From: Antedon mediterranea
Lineage: Eukaryota; Echinodermata; Crinoidea; Comatulida; Antedonidae
NCBI RefSeq assembly: GCF_964355755.1
Contig: NC_092680.1
Span: 313,001-377,000, forward strand
DNA: 64,000 bases
Direction of reading: 5' to 3'
In this document: positions 62,701 to 64,000 of the stretch, piece after piece
Layout of the letters: every line of letters starts with the position of its first letter
Numbering within the stretch: position 1 is the first letter of the stretch
Notes under the pieces: generated by a model
What the model was told of the DNA's origin: nothing
The model's database searches: none
What the model saw: only the letters and a program-made list of their open reading frames with translations
Program-made: the position numbers and the translations under genes

Positions 62701-63778
62701 ATATTTGTTCTATTATGTTATAGAAAATAGTCTCAAACATTTTGTAAATACAGTAAAACCCCTCCTTTGGGACACGCCTATTAAGGGAGACACACCTATT
62801 CAGGGAGACACACCTATTCAGGGAGACACACCTATTCAGAGAGACACACCTATTCAGAGAGACACACCTATTAAGGGAGACACACCTATTAAGGGAGACA
62901 CACCTATTCAGGCAGACACACCTATTCAGGGAGACACACCTATTCAGGGAGACACACCTATTCAGGGAGACACACCTATTCAGGGAGACACACCTATTAA
63001 GGGAGACACCCCTATTAAGGGAGACACACCTATTAAGGGAGACACACCAATTCATGGAGACACACCAATTCATGGAGACACACCTATTCATGGAGACACC
63101 CCTATTAAGGGAGACACACCTATTAAGGGAGACACACCTATTAAGGGAGACACACGTATTCAGGGAGACACGCCTATTAACGGGAGACACGCCTATTAAC
63201 GGGAGACACGCCTATTAACGGGAGACACGCCTATTAAGGGAGACACGCCTATTAAGGGAGACACACCTATTAAGGGAGACACACCCATTAAGGGAGACAC
63301 ACCCATTAAGGGAGACACCCCTATTAAGGGAGACACCCCTATTAACGGGAGACACACCTATTAAGGGAGACACACCTATTCAGGGAGACACACCTATTAA
63401 GGGAGACACACCTATTAAGGGGACAATTTGTTGAGTGCCAAAGGTGTCCCATTAATACTGTAGTTTAAAACCAATTTAATTAACCAATCTCAGGCTTTCC
63501 CCAAAGTTTTCATTTTATTAGCTGGTGTTCTTTAAACATGGAAGATTCATAGATAGATTCGAAATTGGGTCAGAGTTCATTTATCTTGTATATTTGACTA
63601 GATTCCTATGGCAAGAGCTAGCATCCTGTGGCTTATTGGAGAATATTCAGAACATGTACCTAAGATAGCACCAGATGTCCTACGCAAGATGGCTAAGAAT
63701 TTTATCAACGAAGAAGACATAGTGAAGCTGCAAGTGTTGAATCTAGGAGCTAAACTTTATCTTACCAACTCAAAACAG
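56790..63778 (+). CDS. AP3B: AP-3 adaptor complex subunit beta, N-terminal part, partial at right edge
   Basis: Large subunit of AP-3, which sorts cargo from endosomes/Golgi to lysosome-related organelles. Exons: 56790-56950, 57506-57581, 58889-58963, 59094-59189, 59517-59744, 60025-60207, 60519-60689, 61112-61209, 61308-61497, 62011-62143, 62455-62564, 63602-63778; all GT-AG and in phase. The product starts with a Ser/Gly-rich leader (GGGGGGGS), then the adaptin N-terminal repeat trunk: [111 protein letters not shown]. These match AP3B1/AP3B2 closely through the trunk (about 530 residues here). Exon 60519-60689 encodes an acidic Glu/Asp/Lys stretch, also present in vertebrate AP3B at that place. 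Hinge and ear domains lie beyond the window. Single-copy versus AP3B1/2 assignment cannot be made. Confidence 0.96.
57805..57820. repeat. Poly-C tract in AP3B intron 2
   Basis: A run of about 14 C, followed by ccaccccctccctccc. Confidence 0.8.
58284..58429. mobile_element. MITE, 'aaagctctgtctacac' family
   Basis: Left end truncated (aagctagaagattatgtgac); right end cttgatagtgtagacagagctta intact; core gtgatgtgcccatat and catgtccatatatgggc present. Confidence 0.8.
60320..60490 (+). mobile_element. Possible SINE/LINE tail
   Basis: Ends ..gtgcagcgcattgagagcttggttatatacgctatataagaatgg followed by (att)n. This is the GCGCTATATAA-type 3' tail common to invertebrate SINEs and LINEs. The 5' boundary is unclear. 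Confidence 0.45.
62639..62705. mobile_element. MITE, same family, left half only
   Basis: aaagctctgtctacactatcaaactttatgtgac..gatgtgcccatatatgg, then the match stops; no right end. Confidence 0.75.
62749..63467. repeat. 18-bp minisatellite (about 36 copies) within a TIR element
   Basis: Unit ggagacacacctatt(a/c)agg repeated from about 62770 to 63420 with single-base variants and some 19-bp units (taacggg). Bounded by tacagtaaaacccctcctttgggacac on the left and ccaaaggtgtcccattaatactgta on the right, an inverted repeat (tacagta/tactgta; gggacac/gtgtccc). The 18-bp period gives long open frames (GDTPIQ.. and NRCVSL.. repeats) on both strands, not genes. Lies in the AP3B intron before the last exon. 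Confidence 0.9.
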
Positions 63779-64000
63779 GTAAGATGTGACACTCAATAGA
63801 ATTGATCACAATTCTAGGTTCTTTCTAAAATTGATCCATATAGGTCAAAAAATGTTCTTGCTTATACTTGTAGTACACTTAATGTAAAAAACAAGAACAC
63901 AGTAAAGTAGTACAGTATATCTTTTAATGTTCATTTTATTTAGTATTATTATATAATAACGTAGATAAACACAACAATAAAGAATTACAATGATTTAGAT

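Noticed and set aside
62657-63199. Open frames of 172-177 codons with GDTPIQ or NRCVSL repeats
   Set aside because: 18-bp minisatellite, multiple of three, open on both strands; lies in an AP3B intron.

Overview
The window looks like nuclear DNA of an invertebrate animal: AT-rich, with small exons carrying GT-AG splice sites, long introns, many short terminal-inverted-repeat (TIR) transposons, SINE/LINE pieces and dozens of minisatellites. The protein families are metazoan, and the frequent AGGCCTA-type words and repeat style would suit an echinoderm or other marine deuterostome. That placement is a weak inference. No bacterial, viral or CRISPR features were seen.

Layout. (1) About 2.3-15.7 kb, minus strand: 5' half of an Na+/Ca2+ exchanger gene (SLC8/NCX family), six exons whose phases chain perfectly, running off the left edge inside the first Calx-beta domain. 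Its 7-kb intron holds a ~1-kb ACT trinucleotide array split by a dead hAT transposon. (2) About 15.7-27.5 kb: intergenic, repeat-rich. (3) 27.8-31.8 kb, plus strand: a ZNF474-like gene with eight C2HC zinc fingers and a 15-nt microexon. (4) 36.3-56.3 kb, minus strand: a complete SCAMP gene (secretory carrier membrane protein). (5) 56.8-63.8 kb, plus strand: 5' part of the AP-3 adaptor beta subunit, twelve coding exons, running off the right edge. SCAMP and AP3B are head to head, with about 480 bp between their start codons.

The main find is in SCAMP. Two blocks of homologous, phase-identical exons are arrayed in tandem: two versions of the exon encoding TM1-TM2 plus the E peptide (43561-43726, 43881-44043), and four versions of the exon encoding TM4 (38143-38281, 38834-38972, 39811-39943, 41019-41148). 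Every version is 1 mod 3 in length, so exactly one per block must be used to keep frame. This is the signature of mutually exclusive splicing, with at least 8 membrane-core isoforms from one locus. A candidate optional 27-nt microexon and a candidate 21-nt alternative first exon could add N-terminal variety.

Functionally, SCAMP and AP3B both act in post-Golgi/endosomal vesicle traffic and may share a promoter. NCX (plasma-membrane Ca2+ extrusion) and the ZNF474-like protein are unrelated neighbours.
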